This document shows, one piece after another, positions 1 through 8,113 of a stretch of 64,000 nucleotides of DNA (its first letter is position 1; each line of letters begins with the position of its first letter). The notes under the pieces were generated by a model. That model did no database searches and was not told the origin of the DNA. It saw only the letters and a list, made by a program, of their open reading frames with translations. The translations under genes were made by a program, and so were the position numbers. Origin of the DNA: Pseudomonas lini (GTDB lineage: Bacteria > Pseudomonadota > Gammaproteobacteria > Pseudomonadales > Pseudomonadaceae); assembly GCF_964063345.1 (NCBI RefSeq), contig NZ_OZ061318.1, positions 1,116,001-1,180,000 on the forward strand, written 5' to 3'.

Positions 1-1
1 C

Positions 2-2518
2 TTGGGCAAAGGCCTGGCCCGCAGCCGCACCGACTGGGACACGGCCCTTGATCATGCCGCCAGCGTCTTCGCCGAAACCATCGCCGAGCACGGCCCGGAC
101 AGCGTTGCGTTCTATATCTCCGGGCAGTTGTTGACCGAGGATTACTACGCCTTCAACAAACTGGCGCGAGCGCTGGTGGGCACCAACAACATCGACAGTA
201 ATTCACGGCTATGCATGTCTTCGGCGGTGGTCGGCTACAAGCGCAGCCTCGGCGCCGATGCTCCGCCTTGCAGCTACGAAGACCTGGAGTTGAGCGACTG
301 CGTGATGATCGTCGGCAGCAACATGGCCTACGCCCACCCGGTCCTCTTTCGTCGCCTGGAAGAAGCCAAATCCCGTCGTCCACAGATGAAAGTCATCGTC
401 ATCGATCCACGGCGCACCGACACCTGCGATTTGGCTGACCTGCATTTGGCGATTTTGCCCGGCACCGATGTCGCCTTGTTCCATGGGATTTTGCACCTGT
501 TGCTGTGGGAAGACTGGGTTGACCGCGATTTCATCACGGCCCACACCGAAGGCCTCGCCGAGCTGAAAAACCTGGTGCGCGATTACACCCCGTCAATGGT
601 TTCGCAACTCTGCGGCATCAGCGTCGAGCAACTGCATCAATGCGCGGAATGGGTCGGCACTTCACCGAGCTTTCTGTCGCTGTGGTGCATGGGGCTGAAT
701 CAGTCCACCGCCGGCAGCGCAAAAAACAGCGCGCTGATCAACCTGCACCTGGCCACAGGACAAATCGGCCGCCCCGGTGCAGGACCTTTCTCACTGACGG
801 GTCAGCCGAATGCCATGGGCGGCCGGGAAACCGGCAGTTTGTCGAACCTGCTGCCAGGCCATCGCGAAGCGGCCAATGCCGAACACCGCGCGCAAGTGGC
901 CGACTACTGGGGCGTTGATCAACTGCCCGCGAACACCGGGCTAACCGCCATCGAACTGTTCGAGCAGATGCGCAGCGGCAAGATCAAAGCCCTGTGGATC
1001 GCCTGCACCAACCCTGCACAGTCGCTGCCGGATCAGAGCTCTGTGCGCGAGGCACTGCAAGCCTGCCCGTTCGTAGTGTTGCAGGAAGCCTTTCGCACCA
1101 CCGAAACCGCCACGTTCGCCGACCTGCTGCTGCCCGCCGCCAGTTGGGGTGAAAAGGACGGCACTGTCACCAACTCTGAACGGCGCATTTCCCACGTCCG
1201 TCAGGCCATCGGCGCACCCGGTGAAGCACGACCCGACTGGGCGATCACCGTGGATTTCGCACAGCGCCTGGAAAAACATCTGCGCCCTGGAGCAACCAGC
1301 CTGTTTGCCTTTGAAACTCCGGCGCAGGTCTTCGATGAATACAAACACCTGACTCGCGGCCGTGACCTCGACCTCTCCGGAATCAGCCATGCGCTGATCG
1401 ACCAGCTCGGTCCGCAGCAATGGCCCTTCCCCGCCGGAGCCCGCGAAGGCACGGCGCGGCTGTATCTCGACGGAGTTTTCCCTACAGCCAGCGGGCGTGC
1501 TCAGTTCGTCACCGACCCGTATCGCGCCGCCAAGGAGCAACGCGATGCGCGCTTCCCGCTGACCCTGATCACCGGCCGCCTGCGCGATCAATGGCACGGC
1601 ATGAGCCGCACCGGTACCGCCGCGCAGCTATTCGGCCATGTCAGCGAAGCCGTGTTGAGCCTGCACCCGGATGAATTGCGTCGGCATCGCTTGCAACCGG
1701 GCGATCTAATCAATCTGAAAAGTCGCCGGGGCTCGGTGATCGTGCCGGTCAGCAGCGATGACAGCGTACGTCCGGGCCAGGCCTTCCTGCCGATGCACTG
1801 GGGCGACCGCTTTCTCAAGGGCGGCGTGAACACCCTCACCCTTCCCGCCTTCGACCCACTGTCGAAACAACCGGAACTCAAACACAGTGGTGTGCGACTC
1901 GAGCCTGTGCAATTGCCCTGGCAGCTTTTCGCCCTGATAGAGGGCGATGTTCAACAGCACTTGGAGACGCTGCGACCGCTCTGCGAGGCGTTTTCCTACG
2001 CAAGCCTCAGCCTCACAGGCCGTGAGCGCCCGGCACTGCTGATACGCGCCGCCAGCGCCACCGCGCCAGAGCCGCAGCTATTGCGTGATATCGATCAATG
2101 CCTGGGGCTCAACGACGGTCCGGTATTGGCCTACGACGATCCCCGGCGCTCGATTGGCAAGCGGGTACGGATCGAGAACGGTCGGATCACCGCGATTCGC
2201 CTGGCCGGTGAAACCCTCGCTCAGCACTGGCTGCAAAGCCTGTGGCTGGAAGGTCGCGCCGACGAACAGCTACGCCGTTGGCTGCTGGCGCCTTTGAGTG
2301 CGCCACCGGGCAGCGCTGGCGGTCCGGCATCGGGCACCAAAACCCTGTGCAACTGCATGAACGTCAGCCAGAACGCGGTGTGTGCCGGCATCAGCCGTGG
2401 TCTGGATTTGCAGGGTTTGAAACAAGAATTGGGCTGCGGCACGCAATGCGGCTCCTGCGTCCCGGAAATCAAGCGTTTGCTGGCCGCCACTGCGCAGCCA
2501 GTCGCCGTCATCTCGTGA
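2..2518 (+). CDS. nasA: Assimilatory nitrate reductase catalytic subunit, 5' partial
   Basis: Molybdopterin (bis-MGD) oxidoreductase that reduces nitrate to nitrite in the cytoplasm for nitrogen assimilation. The reading frame is open from the window edge, so the true start and the N-terminal [4Fe-4S] cysteine motif lie upstream; about 838 residues are present. The first two thirds are the molybdopterin oxidoreductase domain, followed by a molydopterin-dinucleotide-binding domain near residues 520-630. The last 60 residues carry a BFD-like [2Fe-2S] module, visible as CNCMN...C and CGTQCGSC, as is usual for NasA of this type. The stop is 10 bp before cobA, which supplies the siroheme precursor for nitrite reductase, so the two are probably cotranscribed. 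nirB/nirD would be expected upstream, outside the window. Confidence 0.93.
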   Translation: MGKGLARSRTDWDTALDHAASVFAETIAEHGPDSVAFYISGQLLTEDYYAFNKLARALVGTNNIDSNSRLCMSSAVVGYKRSLGADAPPCSYEDLELSDCVMIVGSNMAYAHPVLFRRLEEAKSRRPQMKVIVIDPRRTDTCDLADLHLAILPGTDVALFHGILHLLLWEDWVDRDFITAHTEGLAELKNLVRDYTPSMVSQLCGISVEQLHQCAEWVGTSPSFLSLWCMGLNQSTAGSAKNSALINLHLATGQIGRPGAGPFSLTGQPNAMGGRETGSLSNLLPGHREAANAEHRAQVADYWGVDQLPANTGLTAIELFEQMRSGKIKALWIACTNPAQSLPDQSSVREALQACPFVVLQEAFRTTETATFADLLLPAASWGEKDGTVTNSERRISHVRQAIGAPGEARPDWAITVDFAQRLEKHLRPGATSLFAFETPAQVFDEYKHLTRGRDLDLSGISHALIDQLGPQQWPFPAGAREGTARLYLDGVFPTASGRAQFVTDPYRAAKEQRDARFPLTLITGRLRDQWHGMSRTGTAAQLFGHVSEAVLSLHPDELRRHRLQPGDLINLKSRRGSVIVPVSSDDSVRPGQAFLPMHWGDRFLKGGVNTLTLPAFDPLSKQPELKHSGVRLEPVQLPWQLFALIEGDVQQHLETLRPLCEAFSYASLSLTGRERPALLIRAASATAPEPQLLRDIDQCLGLNDGPVLAYDDPRRSIGKRVRIENGRITAIRLAGETLAQHWLQSLWLEGRADEQLRRWLLAPLSAPPGSAGGPASGTKTLCNCMNVSQNAVCAGISRGLDLQGLKQELGCGTQCGSCVPEIKRLLAATAQPVAVIS

Positions 2519-2528
2519 GGAAAACACT

Positions 2529-3296
2529 ATGAGCGCAAAAGTCTGGCTGGTGGGTGCGGGTCCTGGCGACCCTGAATTGCTGACCCTCAAGGCGGTTCGA
2601 GCGTTGCGCGAAGCGGACGTGGTGCTGATCGACGATCTGGTCAATGACGCGGTGCTGGAGCATTGCCCGAATGCGCGAATTATTCCTGTGGGCAAGCGCG
2701 GCGGCTGTCGCTCCACGCCTCAAGCCTTCATTCATCGCCTGATGTTGCGTTACACCCGCCACGGCAAATGCGTGGTGCGGCTCAAGGGTGGCGATCCGTG
2801 CATCTTCGGGCGCGGCGGTGAAGAAGCGCAGTGGTTGCGTGAGCGTGGCGTCGAGGTTGAGCTGGTCAATGGCATCACCGCGGGTCTTGCCGGCGCGACC
2901 CAATGCGATATCCCGCTGACACTAAGGGGCGTCGCGCGTGGCGTGACACTGGTCACGGCGCACACTCAAGATGACAGCAGCCTGAATTGGCAGGCCCTGG
3001 CTCAAGGAGGCACCACACTGGTGATCTACATGGGCGTGGCGAAGCTCAGTGAAATTCGCGAGCAACTGCTGGCCGGCGGAATGGCTGCCGATACACCTGT
3101 GGCGATGATCGAAAATGCTTCCCTGCCGCACCAACGGGAATGTCGGAGCGACTTGGCAGCCATGGAAGACGATGCCTGCGACTTCCAGCTCAAAAGCCCG
3201 GCGATCCTGGTGATCGGTGCTGTGGCGGCTTGTGATGAGATCAAAAGATCGCAGCCTGCGGCAGCTCCTGCATTGGCTCGGTGTTTATCCTTGTAG
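2529..3296 (+). CDS. cobA: Uroporphyrinogen-III C-methyltransferase
   Basis: Transfers two methyl groups from S-adenosylmethionine to uroporphyrinogen III to give precorrin-2, the branch point to siroheme and cobalamin. The 255-residue protein has the SUMT N-terminal loop VGAGPGDPELLT, the VRLKGGDPCIFGRGGEE motif near residue 80, and the substrate-loop segment NGITAGLAGATQCDIPLT. The ATG is preceded by GAGGAAAACACT and lies 10 bp after the nasA stop, which suggests a role in making siroheme for the assimilatory nitrite reductase. The last 20 or so residues are encoded by the beginning of a dispersed repeat (AAAAGATCGCAGCCTGCGGCAG), so the natural C-terminus has probably been altered by the repeat. 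Confidence 0.93.
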   Translation: MSAKVWLVGAGPGDPELLTLKAVRALREADVVLIDDLVNDAVLEHCPNARIIPVGKRGGCRSTPQAFIHRLMLRYTRHGKCVVRLKGGDPCIFGRGGEEAQWLRERGVEVELVNGITAGLAGATQCDIPLTLRGVARGVTLVTAHTQDDSSLNWQALAQGGTTLVIYMGVAKLSEIREQLLAGGMAADTPVAMIENASLPHQRECRSDLAAMEDDACDFQLKSPAILVIGAVAACDEIKRSQPAAAPALARCLSL

Positions 3297-3380
3297 GAAT
3301 TAAAAGATCGCAGCCTTCGGCAGTTCCTACAGGGATAAATACCAAATCCATGTAGGAACTTCCGCAGGCTGCGATCTCTT
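3238..3380. repeat. REP-like repeat cluster (GATCGCAGCCT family)
   Basis: Three copies of a GATCGCAGCCTNCGGCAG-type element lie here, two direct and one inverted (GCAGGCTGCGATC at the right end), separated by TCCTACA-type arms. The first copy overlaps the 3' end of cobA. A further copy of the family lies at about 53111-53142. This is a typical dispersed intergenic palindrome of Pseudomonas. Confidence 0.75.
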
Positions 3381-3425
3381 AGCAACAGCGCACAACCAAC
3401 TCTGAAACCCAAATCGCAGACAAAG

Positions 3426-3451
3426 AAAAGCCCGGCCTAAGCCGGGCTTTT
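3426..3451 (-). terminator. Rho-independent terminator of oprF
   Basis: A perfect 11-bp inverted repeat, AAAAGCCCGGC / GCCGGGCTTTT with a CTAA loop, 17 bp downstream of the oprF stop. The flanking A and T runs make it usable in both directions, so it probably also shields oprF from cobA readthrough. Confidence 0.9.
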
Positions 3452-3468
3452 CCAGAGCTGCGAGCTAA

Positions 3469-4503
3469 TTACTTACCGCTAGCTTCAACCTGTGCTTCTA
3501 CGCGACGGTTTACAGCGCGACCAGCGTCAGTTTTGTTGTCAGCAACTGGGCGGGATTCGCCGTAGCCAACAGACTGAACGCGGGACGATTCAACACCGTA
3601 CTGGTTGGTCAGAACTTGCTTAACGGCGTTTGCACGACGCTCGGACAGTTTCTGGTTGTAAGCGTCAGGACCGACGGAGTCAGTGTGACCTTCAACAGTA
3701 GTAGTGGTGGATGGGTACTGCTTCATGAAGTCAGCCAGGTTTTTGATGTCGCCGTAGCTGTTAGGCTTGACTACCGACTTGTCGAAGTCGAATTTCACGT
3801 CCAGCTCAACACGAACAACTTCAGCAACTGCTGGGCAGCCATCAGCGTCAACAGTTACGTTGGCGGCGGTGTCCGGGCACTTGTCAACGTTGTCGCAAAC
3901 GCCATCGTTGTCGCTGTCGGAGCAGACTTCAGCTGGTGCTGGAACTGGAGCAGCAGCAGGCTTGGAGCCGCCACCGAAGTTCACACCGATACCAACACTA
4001 GGAGCCCACTCGGTGTCGCCCTGGTCGATGTTGTACTGAGCTTCAACGCCGGCACGGGCGTAGAAGTTCTCGGTGAAGTACAGCTTGGCACCGCCGCCAA
4101 CGTTGGCGAAGGTGGAACCGTTACGACCGCTTTTGCCGTTCTGACCAATGCTTTGGTCGGAGAAGCCAGCCGATACGTACGGACGCAGCATGTCGCCCGG
4201 GTTGTTGAAGTGGTACAGAGCATCCAGAGCGGTGTTGGAGCCCTTGATGTTACGACCGTCGTCGGAACGCACGTTGTGCACTTCGTCGTAGGCCAGACGC
4301 AGTTCAACGTCGTCGGTCAGGAAGTAACCAACAGAACCGCCGAACAGGTTGCCGTTGTTCTTGAAGTTACGAGCGCTGTCGAATTGTTCTTTCTTAGCGA
4401 AGCCTTCGATTTCAACTGCGCCTTGGCCTTGTGCCAGAGCGCCGAACGAAGTGGCGGCAATCAAAGAACCAATGGCCAAGCCCAAGGTGTTTTTCAGTTT
4501 CAT
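3469..4503 (-). CDS. oprF: Major outer-membrane porin OprF
   Basis: Outer-membrane porin and peptidoglycan anchor (OmpA family), the most abundant pseudomonad surface protein. The 344 residues show a signal peptide (about 1-24, cleavage after FGALA), an eight-stranded beta-barrel to about residue 185, a Pro/Ala hinge (AAAPVPAPAE), a short four-cysteine segment starting CSDSDNDGVCDN, and a C-terminal OmpA peptidoglycan-binding domain with EGHTDSVG and LSERRANAV. It is transcribed away from sigX, which lies 107 bp upstream. Established work in Pseudomonas shows that SigX contributes to oprF transcription. A strong terminator follows. Confidence 0.97.
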   Translation of the reverse strand: MKLKNTLGLAIGSLIAATSFGALAQGQGAVEIEGFAKKEQFDSARNFKNNGNLFGGSVGYFLTDDVELRLAYDEVHNVRSDDGRNIKGSNTALDALYHFNNPGDMLRPYVSAGFSDQSIGQNGKSGRNGSTFANVGGGAKLYFTENFYARAGVEAQYNIDQGDTEWAPSVGIGVNFGGGSKPAAAPVPAPAEVCSDSDNDGVCDNVDKCPDTAANVTVDADGCPAVAEVVRVELDVKFDFDKSVVKPNSYGDIKNLADFMKQYPSTTTTVEGHTDSVGPDAYNQKLSERRANAVKQVLTNQYGVESSRVQSVGYGESRPVADNKTDAGRAVNRRVEAQVEASGK

Positions 4504-4610
4504 CCGTTAAATCCCCATCTGGTGATTGTGAAGCAGTCCCGCAAACCGGGGGACAACTCGGCGGCAAGTCTATCAGAACTTGCCTACACGTAAGAGATAT
4601 TTGCGCCGAA
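4504..4610 (-). promoter_or_regulatory. sigX-oprF intergenic region (oprF promoter region)
   Basis: This 107-bp stretch between the sigX stop and the oprF start must hold the oprF promoter(s). SigX-dependent expression of oprF is established knowledge for the genus. I could not place a specific -10/-35 pair with confidence. Confidence 0.5.
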
Positions 4611-5201
4611 CTAAGTTTCAGCAATGCCTGCAAATTTCTCACGCAATTTGTCTAGAGCGCGTTTGTAACGCATTTTTGTCGCACTCAAACCCATGTGCAT
4701 TATGTCTGCGATCTCCTGAAATTCCAGCTCTGCGACAAATCGTAGCACCAGAATTTCACGGTCGATCGGGTTCACATACACCAGCCAGCGATCAAGTCCG
4801 CCCTTCTCCTCGGGTTTCGGCGTCTTTTCTTCAGACGCTTCCTCAAGGGGGTCCAGACTCAAAGCGTCCATCAAGCGACGCTTTCGCCGTTCTTTCCGAT
4901 ACTGCGTGATGCACTCGTTGTACGTGATGCTATATAGCCATGTCTTGAACTTCGATTTGCCCTCGAAGTTCTTCAGGCCGTAGAGCACCTTCAACATCAC
5001 TTCCTGACAGACATCGTCTGCATCACGATCGTTCCCAAGATACCGTGCACAAACGTTAAATAATGTTCGCTGGTAACGCCGCATCAGTTCTTCATAAGCG
5101 CGCGTTACGTGAAACAGCTCGGTATGCGAGCGCGCGACCAACTCCTCATCAGAGAGCTCGCGGGGGTCGTAGCGCGTGGAGAGCGATTGAGCTTTATTCA
5201 A
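4611..5201 (-). CDS. sigX: ECF sigma factor SigX
   Basis: Extracytoplasmic-function sigma factor that directs RNA polymerase to oprF and to membrane-lipid and envelope genes. The 196 residues have sigma region 2 (YQRTLFNVCARYLGNDRDADD with the WLYSITYNECI segment, about 40-105) and region 4 (ILVLRFVAELEFQEIADIM, about 150-190), joined by an acidic/lysine-rich linker. No anti-sigma gene is adjacent; the upstream neighbour is the mechanosensitive channel gene cmpX, as in other pseudomonads, and the downstream target oprF follows. This order supports envelope-tension control of SigX. Confidence 0.95.
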   Translation of the reverse strand: MNKAQSLSTRYDPRELSDEELVARSHTELFHVTRAYEELMRRYQRTLFNVCARYLGNDRDADDVCQEVMLKVLYGLKNFEGKSKFKTWLYSITYNECITQYRKERRKRRLMDALSLDPLEEASEEKTPKPEEKGGLDRWLVYVNPIDREILVLRFVAELEFQEIADIMHMGLSATKMRYKRALDKLREKFAGIAET

Positions 5202-5231
5202 AACAAGTCTGGCCGACAGTCAGGTCAATGT

Positions 5232-5263
5232 CCGCCGCAGCCCTTCAGGGCATTTTGCGGCGG
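5232..5263 (-). promoter_or_regulatory. Stem-loop between cmpX and sigX
   Basis: CCGCCGCA (5232-5239) pairs with TGCGGCGG (5256-5263), and GCCC/GGGC pair inside it, giving a 12-bp stem with little loop. There is no T run on the sigX-coding strand, so it is not a simple terminator. It may act as an mRNA processing or stability element in the sigX leader. The function is inferred. Confidence 0.5.
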
Positions 5264-5287
5264 CATACATTAGCAGGATTTGCCGGG

Positions 5288-6112
5288 TTAGCGGCTACTC
5301 ACATGCTGCTCCAAGAGAATCCGATTCGAGAGAGATACTAGCTCACCCTCATCGGTCAGGACGGTGGTTTTAACCGTGCCGATCTCTTCGATCTGACCTT
5401 CGACCTCGCCAACACGCACTTGTTGCCCAACCTGATACAACTCACGCACATAGATTCCCGCAAGAATCTGACCGGCAATTTCCCGGCTTCCCAGGCCCAT
5501 GGCCAGCGCAACCGCCAGACCAACGGTAATCAAGACGATCACGATCACATGGTTGAGCAGATCTGTCTTGACCTCCAACTGGCTGATCGCAACCGAAATA
5601 CTGATGATGATCACCAGGCCCTGGGCAATCCGCCCCAGGCCCGCGGCGTAATCAAGCCCTACGCCTTCTGCCGCGCCACGCACCAGCCCATTGGCCAATT
5701 GCGCCAGCAAGACACCCACCAGCAGCACCAGCGCAGCGCCGAATACTTTCGGTAAATACAGCGCCAACATGTCCAGCGTAGCCGAAACCCGCTCAAGTCC
5801 AAGTGATTCTGCGGCTGAAACCAGAAAAATCAGCAGAACGAACCAATAGACGATCTTGCCGATCAACGTCGAGATCGGCACCTGAAGGCCGGCGCGGGAC
5901 AGCAATTTGGTCAGCCCGGTACCACCCATGAGGCGATCGAGGCCCAGTTTGGCAAGCAATTTGGAGAGCAGCGTGTCCAGCAGTTTGGCCACGACAAAAC
6001 CCAGCAGCAGCACAACCAGTGCGCCGAACAGGTTCGGAATGAAGTTCGCAACTTTGGTCCATAACGCAGTCATTGCAGTGACGAGGCTCTGAGTCCAGAG
6101 ATCAAGTTCCAT
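5288..6112 (-). CDS. cmpX: Mechanosensitive-channel-like membrane protein CmpX
   Basis: Inner-membrane protein of the conserved TM-helix/MscS-like type, reported in Pseudomonas to influence sigX activity and envelope homeostasis. The protein of about 274 residues has four or five hydrophobic segments (LFGALVVLLLGFVVAKLLD, IVYWFVLLIFLVSAA, VFGAALVLLVGVLLAQ, IVIVLITVGLAVALAMGLG) followed by a short soluble MscS-type beta domain with YQVGQQVRVGEVEGQIEEIG. The ATG at 6112 is chosen over the TTG two codons upstream because AAGG precedes it; the crfX stop lies 2 bp upstream. It sits in the block cmaX-crfX-cmpX-sigX-oprF. Confidence 0.9.
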   Translation of the reverse strand: MELDLWTQSLVTAMTALWTKVANFIPNLFGALVVLLLGFVVAKLLDTLLSKLLAKLGLDRLMGGTGLTKLLSRAGLQVPISTLIGKIVYWFVLLIFLVSAAESLGLERVSATLDMLALYLPKVFGAALVLLVGVLLAQLANGLVRGAAEGVGLDYAAGLGRIAQGLVIIISISVAISQLEVKTDLLNHVIVIVLITVGLAVALAMGLGSREIAGQILAGIYVRELYQVGQQVRVGEVEGQIEEIGTVKTTVLTDEGELVSLSNRILLEQHVSSR

Positions 6113-6114
6113 AT

Positions 6115-6363
6115 TCAATCAGCCTTATCAGCAGTGCGAGCGGTAGGTTTACGAAGACGGGAAACCGGCGAGATATGGGCCGATCCGTTATTCAGGGCGA
6201 TCATCAACGCGGGCAACCAGCGGCCCAGCAGGCTGAACAGATCGCCGGCACCGACCTGGCGGTTGGCGGTTTTCAGCACGCGACCCAGACAGGCATCGTC
6301 GTCACGGGCGGACGGCGAAGCTTTGAGCATGTCACGCAAAGATTGTTCAAACGGATCGTGCAT
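6115..6363 (-). CDS. crfX: Small conserved protein CrfX
   Basis: An 82-residue protein of unknown biochemical function, located as crfX is in other pseudomonads, between cmaX and cmpX. It has a predicted helical N-terminus (HDPFEQSLRDMLKASPS), a weakly hydrophobic centre (LLGRWLPALMIALN) and a basic C-terminus. The ATG at 6363 has a good ribosome site (GAGAGGTG); the upstream in-frame GTG does not. The name is assigned by synteny and length. Confidence 0.8.
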   Translation of the reverse strand: MHDPFEQSLRDMLKASPSARDDDACLGRVLKTANRQVGAGDLFSLLGRWLPALMIALNNGSAHISPVSRLRKPTARTADKAD

Positions 6364-6426
6364 ACGCACCTCTCGTGATATCTGTGAAAGACGCGGTCAA
6401 ATTTGGTCGGGTCACATGACTCATCA

Positions 6427-7428
6427 TCAGAACCAGCGCAACCGTCGGAATAGCCACCACTGCGCCAGCGCTACCGAGCCTGCCAGCAAGCAGGCGATCA
6501 GGAAGCCATAAGGGCTGCTGGAGAACGGAATGCCGCCGACGTTGATACCCAAAAGACCGGTCAGAAAACTCATCGGCAAAAAGATCCCGGTGATGATCCC
6601 GAAGCGGTACATCGTGCGGTTCATGCGCACGGTCAGACGCCGGTCTTCGGCCTCCAGGACCAACCCCACGCGCTCCCGGGTCAATTCCAGCTCCTCGAGA
6701 TAACGGGTCAGGCTGTTGTTCAATTCGTTCCAGTAATCGCCATCGTCTTCGACGAACCACGGCAGTTTTATCCGGGTCAGTTGCCCGAAAATATCCCGTT
6801 GCGGTGCCAGAAAACGTTTCAGTGCGGCCGCCCTGCGACGGATCTGCAAAACGGCTCCATGCTCCGGTGTATACCGTTCGTCGGTATCCAGCTTTTCTTC
6901 TTCCTCATCGACGATTTCCGAGAGGCAGCTGACCAGATCCTGCACCTTATTGGTGAGGTATTGCGCCATATAAAGAATGAGTTCGGAGGCGGTTTTCGGC
7001 CCTTTGCCTTCGGCCAGTTGCACCAGCAACTCATCAGTGGCGCGCAATGGCCGCAGACGCAGGGAGATCACCCGCTGGGCCGAACCGAAGATCCGCACCG
7101 AGACCATGTCTTCCGGCTCGGCACCAGGATTGAGGTTAATCCCGCGCAGAAACAGCAAAAGCTCGGAGTCCGGCAGCGGCAAAAGACGCGGCCGGGTGTT
7201 CTCTTCCAGCAACAAGTCGCAACTAAATTCACTCAGACCGCTGTATTTACGCAGCCAGGTCTGGGTTTGCGGGTGACTACGATCCCAGTGCAACCACAGG
7301 CTTTCATGGGCCTGCAACTGCAAGTCATCGAGTTCAGTCCGGGCTATCGAACGCGCACTGCCTTTACCGTCCAGCACGAGGGCGTGCACCAGCCCCCACT
7401 GCGCGTTTTCTTCCTCGAACATCCTCAC
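6427..7428 (-). CDS. cmaX: CorA/ZntB-family cation transporter CmaX
   Basis: Inner-membrane divalent-cation channel of the CorA superfamily, 333 residues. A long cytoplasmic alpha/beta funnel domain with an acidic coiled segment (SEIVDEEEEKLDTDERYTPE) is followed by two C-terminal membrane helices (GIITGIFLPMSFLTGLLG and GFLIACLLAGSVALAQWWL). The signature loop reads GIN rather than the canonical GMN of CorA, closer to the ZntB/YfjQ branch, so the cation may not be Mg2+. It lies 19 bp downstream of rraA and heads the crfX-cmpX-sigX block. Confidence 0.9.
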   Translation of the reverse strand: MRMFEEENAQWGLVHALVLDGKGSARSIARTELDDLQLQAHESLWLHWDRSHPQTQTWLRKYSGLSEFSCDLLLEENTRPRLLPLPDSELLLFLRGINLNPGAEPEDMVSVRIFGSAQRVISLRLRPLRATDELLVQLAEGKGPKTASELILYMAQYLTNKVQDLVSCLSEIVDEEEEKLDTDERYTPEHGAVLQIRRRAAALKRFLAPQRDIFGQLTRIKLPWFVEDDGDYWNELNNSLTRYLEELELTRERVGLVLEAEDRRLTVRMNRTMYRFGIITGIFLPMSFLTGLLGINVGGIPFSSSPYGFLIACLLAGSVALAQWWLFRRLRWF

Positions 7429-7447
7429 CCCTTTAATGAAACGCGCT

Positions 7448-7939
7448 TTATTCAGGCATCTGCAGCGGGCTTGGCGAAATGATCACGCCGTTGTTGTCCG
7501 CGTAAACATAGTGACCCGGGTGGAAGGTCACACCCGCGAAGGTCACGGCAACGTTGAGTTCGCCAACACCGCGCCGGTCGGTTTTCATCGGGTGACTGGC
7601 CAAGGCTTGAACCCCCAGATCGGTTTGCGCGATGACGTCGACGTCGCGGATGCAACCGTAGACCACCAGCCCTTCCCAACCGTTACTGGCGGCTTTCTCG
7701 GCCAGCAGGTCGCCCAAGAGCGCGCGGCGCAGGGAACCGCCACCGTCGACAACCAGCACTTTACCGTTCCCCTTGAGCGCGACTTGCTCCTTGACCAGCG
7801 AATTATCTTCGAAACATTTGATGGTCACGATTTCGCCACCGAAAGAATCACGGCCACCGAAATTGCTGAACATCGGTTCCAGCACCTGCACCAGCTCCGG
7901 GTAGGCGTCGCACAGGTCAGGCGTGATGTAATGGTTCAT
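7448..7939 (-). CDS. rraA: Ribonuclease E activity regulator RraA / HMG aldolase-like
   Basis: RraA-fold protein of 163 residues. In Enterobacteria RraA binds and inhibits RNase E; in Pseudomonas many family members are instead 4-hydroxy-4-methyl-2-oxoglutarate/oxaloacetate aldolases, so both functions are possible. The family motif [21 protein letters not shown] and CIRDVD are clear. The start is the ATG at 7939 ([11 protein letters not shown]), preceded by AGGAG; the open frame extends 18 codons further upstream without support. It is followed after 19 bp by cmaX on the same strand. RraB is encoded elsewhere in this window at 58.2 kb. Confidence 0.85.
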   Translation of the reverse strand: MNHYITPDLCDAYPELVQVLEPMFSNFGGRDSFGGEIVTIKCFEDNSLVKEQVALKGNGKVLVVDGGGSLRRALLGDLLAEKAASNGWEGLVVYGCIRDVDVIAQTDLGVQALASHPMKTDRRGVGELNVAVTFAGVTFHPGHYVYADNNGVIISPSPLQMPE

Positions 7940-8113
7940 CGAGAAACTCCTGTGAAGAGGAAGACAATCGAGTAGGCAGCATACGCGGGCCAAGGCTGAA
8001 CGGCTGTAAACGCGCCGATCGAAACAGTCACCAAAAGTGACCAGAACCGCTTAATGCGTCATATCTTAGCCGCAAGCCGTTCCGAGCGAAATGCCCTTGT
8101 TAGAGCATCAGGC

